Part shown: positions 63,218-64,000 of the stretch, piece by piece
Layout: each line of letters opens with the position of its first letter
Position numbering within the stretch: position 1 is the stretch's first letter
Source: Gemmatimonadales bacterium
GTDB lineage: Bacteria; Gemmatimonadota; Gemmatimonadetes; Gemmatimonadales; GWC2-71-9
Assembly (NCBI GenBank): GCA_036500345.1
Contig: DASYCE010000007.1
Coordinates: 1 to 64,000, forward strand
Length of the DNA: 64,000 nt
Reading direction: 5' to 3'
The notes under the pieces: model-generated
What the model was told of the DNA's origin: nothing
Databases searched by the model: none
Seen by the model: the letters and a program-made list of their open reading frames with translations, nothing else
Made by a program: the position numbers and the translations under genes

Positions 63218-63792
63218 TGCGCGCCGCGCGCCGCGCGGATCGCGGCATCGACACGGGTCCACGTCGCGGCGTCACGCGGCGCAAATTGGTCATCGACATA
63301 CCGGACCTGTCCGTCCCGGCCCACGACGATCAGCATCGGTCGCGCCGCCTTTCCACGCAGGGCGCCGTAGCGCCGGGTGACCGACCAGTTCTTGTCACTG
63401 AGAAGCTTGAACGGTAACGCCAAGTCCGCCGCAAATCGAACCTGAACCGGCAATGGGTCGGCGGAAATCCCGACCAGGACCATGTCCGGCGTGACGGCAA
63501 GCGCCCCTTCGTGCGACAGAATCGCGCGCCAATCGTCGGCCGCGCCAGGGGCCGCGTCACCCGGATAGAACACGACGACAACAACGTGACCAAGTTCCTT
63601 GGACAGATCGAATGGCTGGCTCGCCGGTCCCGCGCTGTCCCGCGTGGCGTACGGAATGACGATCGGCGGCGCCTGGCGGCCGGCGTGCACTCCCTGCTCG
63701 ACGCTGAGCCGCAGGTGGACCGCGCCGGAATCCTGTGCCGCAAGCGGTGCCGCGCTACAGAGCATCGCGAGCGCAACGGCTCGCCAGCTCAC
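63214..63792 (-). CDS. Secreted peroxiredoxin-like (AhpC/TSA fold) protein without peroxidatic Cys
   Basis: 192 residues from GTG 63792, overlapping the previous stop (GTGA). Signal peptide to about residue 20 (LCSAAPLAAQ). The redoxin fold is clear: KELGHVVVVVFYPGDAAPGA, VLVGISADPLPVQVRFAAD, LPFKLLSDKNWSVTRRYGAL, and PMLIVVGRDGQVRYVDDQFA. In the BCP/AhpC group the fourth residue of TPGC is the peroxidatic Cys; here it is APGA with Ala84, and the mature protein has no cysteine at all. It cannot be a thiol peroxidase and probably has a binding or structural role. Confidence 0.8.
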   Translation of the reverse strand: MSWRAVALAMLCSAAPLAAQDSGAVHLRLSVEQGVHAGRQAPPIVIPYATRDSAGPASQPFDLSKELGHVVVVVFYPGDAAPGAADDWRAILSHEGALAVTPDMVLVGISADPLPVQVRFAADLALPFKLLSDKNWSVTRRYGALRGKAARPMLIVVGRDGQVRYVDDQFAPRDAATWTRVDAAIRAARGAQ

Positions 63793-64000
63793 TTCGCCAG
63801 CACCTTTCCGAGGAGTGCCGGGATATCCTGATCAGCGCCGTCGCCGGTGTACGCAACCTTGCCGTGCCTGTCGATGATGACGACGTACGATGTCGCCAGT
63901 GCGCCGAACGCCCGGACCGCCGTGCCGTGATCGTCGTAGAGCGGCACGAACGGCGGATGATTCTGTGCGACGTACCGCACGACGTGCGCCTTCGGATCGT
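63789..64000 (-). CDS. C-terminal part of a thioredoxin/TlpA-like protein (runs off the right edge)
   Basis: The frame is open to the window edge (70 residues visible). FVPLYDDHGTAVRAFGALAT, then SYVVIIDRHGKVAYTGDGAD and IPALLGKVLAK, matches the C-terminal half of TlpA/ResA-like redoxins, where the strand before 'DRxGxVxxxG' is typical. The CxxC motif, if any, lies outside. It overlaps the peroxiredoxin-like gene by GTGA, so the three genes 62393-64000 form one coupled unit. Confidence 0.7.
   Translation of the reverse strand, partial: DPKAHVVRYVAQNHPPFVPLYDDHGTAVRAFGALATSYVVIIDRHGKVAYTGDGADQDIPALLGKVLAK

Overview
The window is GC-rich, densely packed bacterial chromosome with no phage, IS or CRISPR signature. 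The mix of genes suggests Gemmatimonadota or a close relative: very large periplasmic and lipoprotein genes, carboxypeptidase-like TonB receptors, MacB-type multi-permease clusters, a BshB1-type bacillithiol deacetylase, and MglA/roadblock next to recR-dnaX. This assignment is inference; no rRNA is present. Many genes are joined by 4-base ATGA or GTGA stop/start overlaps, so translational coupling is the rule.

Layout. 1-4170: the end of an S41-like protease, a small ORF, a PQQ dehydrogenase carrying a cytochrome c insert, and a secreted S51 peptidase fused to a dead beta-lactamase-like domain. 4239-16316 (all minus): an almost complete glutamate-to-heme pathway, hemH then hemA-C-D-B-L-[histidine kinase-response regulator]-E-N-G. 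The two-component system is built into the operon by GTGA/ATGA overlaps between hemL and hemE. 16388-23934: a small unknown gene, an isochorismatase-like protein, ComM (apparent CTG start), a lipoprotein, a polyglycine LTxxQ-like protein and a 1303-aa NtrY-like kinase. 23998-32584 (plus): a tripartite efflux operon with TolC, a membrane fusion protein, one MacB ATPase and four permeases in A-B-A'-B' order. 32602-33315: bshB1. 33403-37273: a probable metal locus of a small His/Cys protein, a TonB receptor, a CsoR/RcnR-like regulator without the usual ligands, and a CDF exporter. 37321-38038: a diverged 21-bp tandem array encoding heptads, apparently frameshifted. 38108-40334: cysteine desulfurase and MnmA.

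40327-53653 is mostly minus: dnaJ and grpE; an esterase; cinA, pgsA, mglA, a roadblock protein, a small membrane protein, recR, ybaB and dnaX; a small SRP RNA; then a beta-propeller protein, a YihY/BrkB protein, a YtxH-like protein and an aldolase. 53654-54138 is a divergent intergenic region packed with TGTGGA/TCCACA motifs. It separates the aldolase from pyruvate kinase, a PhnP-like metallo-hydrolase and glucose-6-phosphate isomerase, so it sits at a glycolysis locus. 57788-64000: two lipoprotein genes (one of 1227 aa) with facing terminators, then an overlapping cluster of a secreted protein, a peroxiredoxin-like protein without its peroxidatic cysteine, and the end of a thioredoxin-like gene.

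The most unusual items are the sensor system inside the heme operon, the heptad-coding 21-bp array, the TGTGGA-rich divergent region, the ABAB permease duplication and several enzyme-like proteins that have lost catalytic or metal-binding residues. I did not find a clearly new defence or mobile system.
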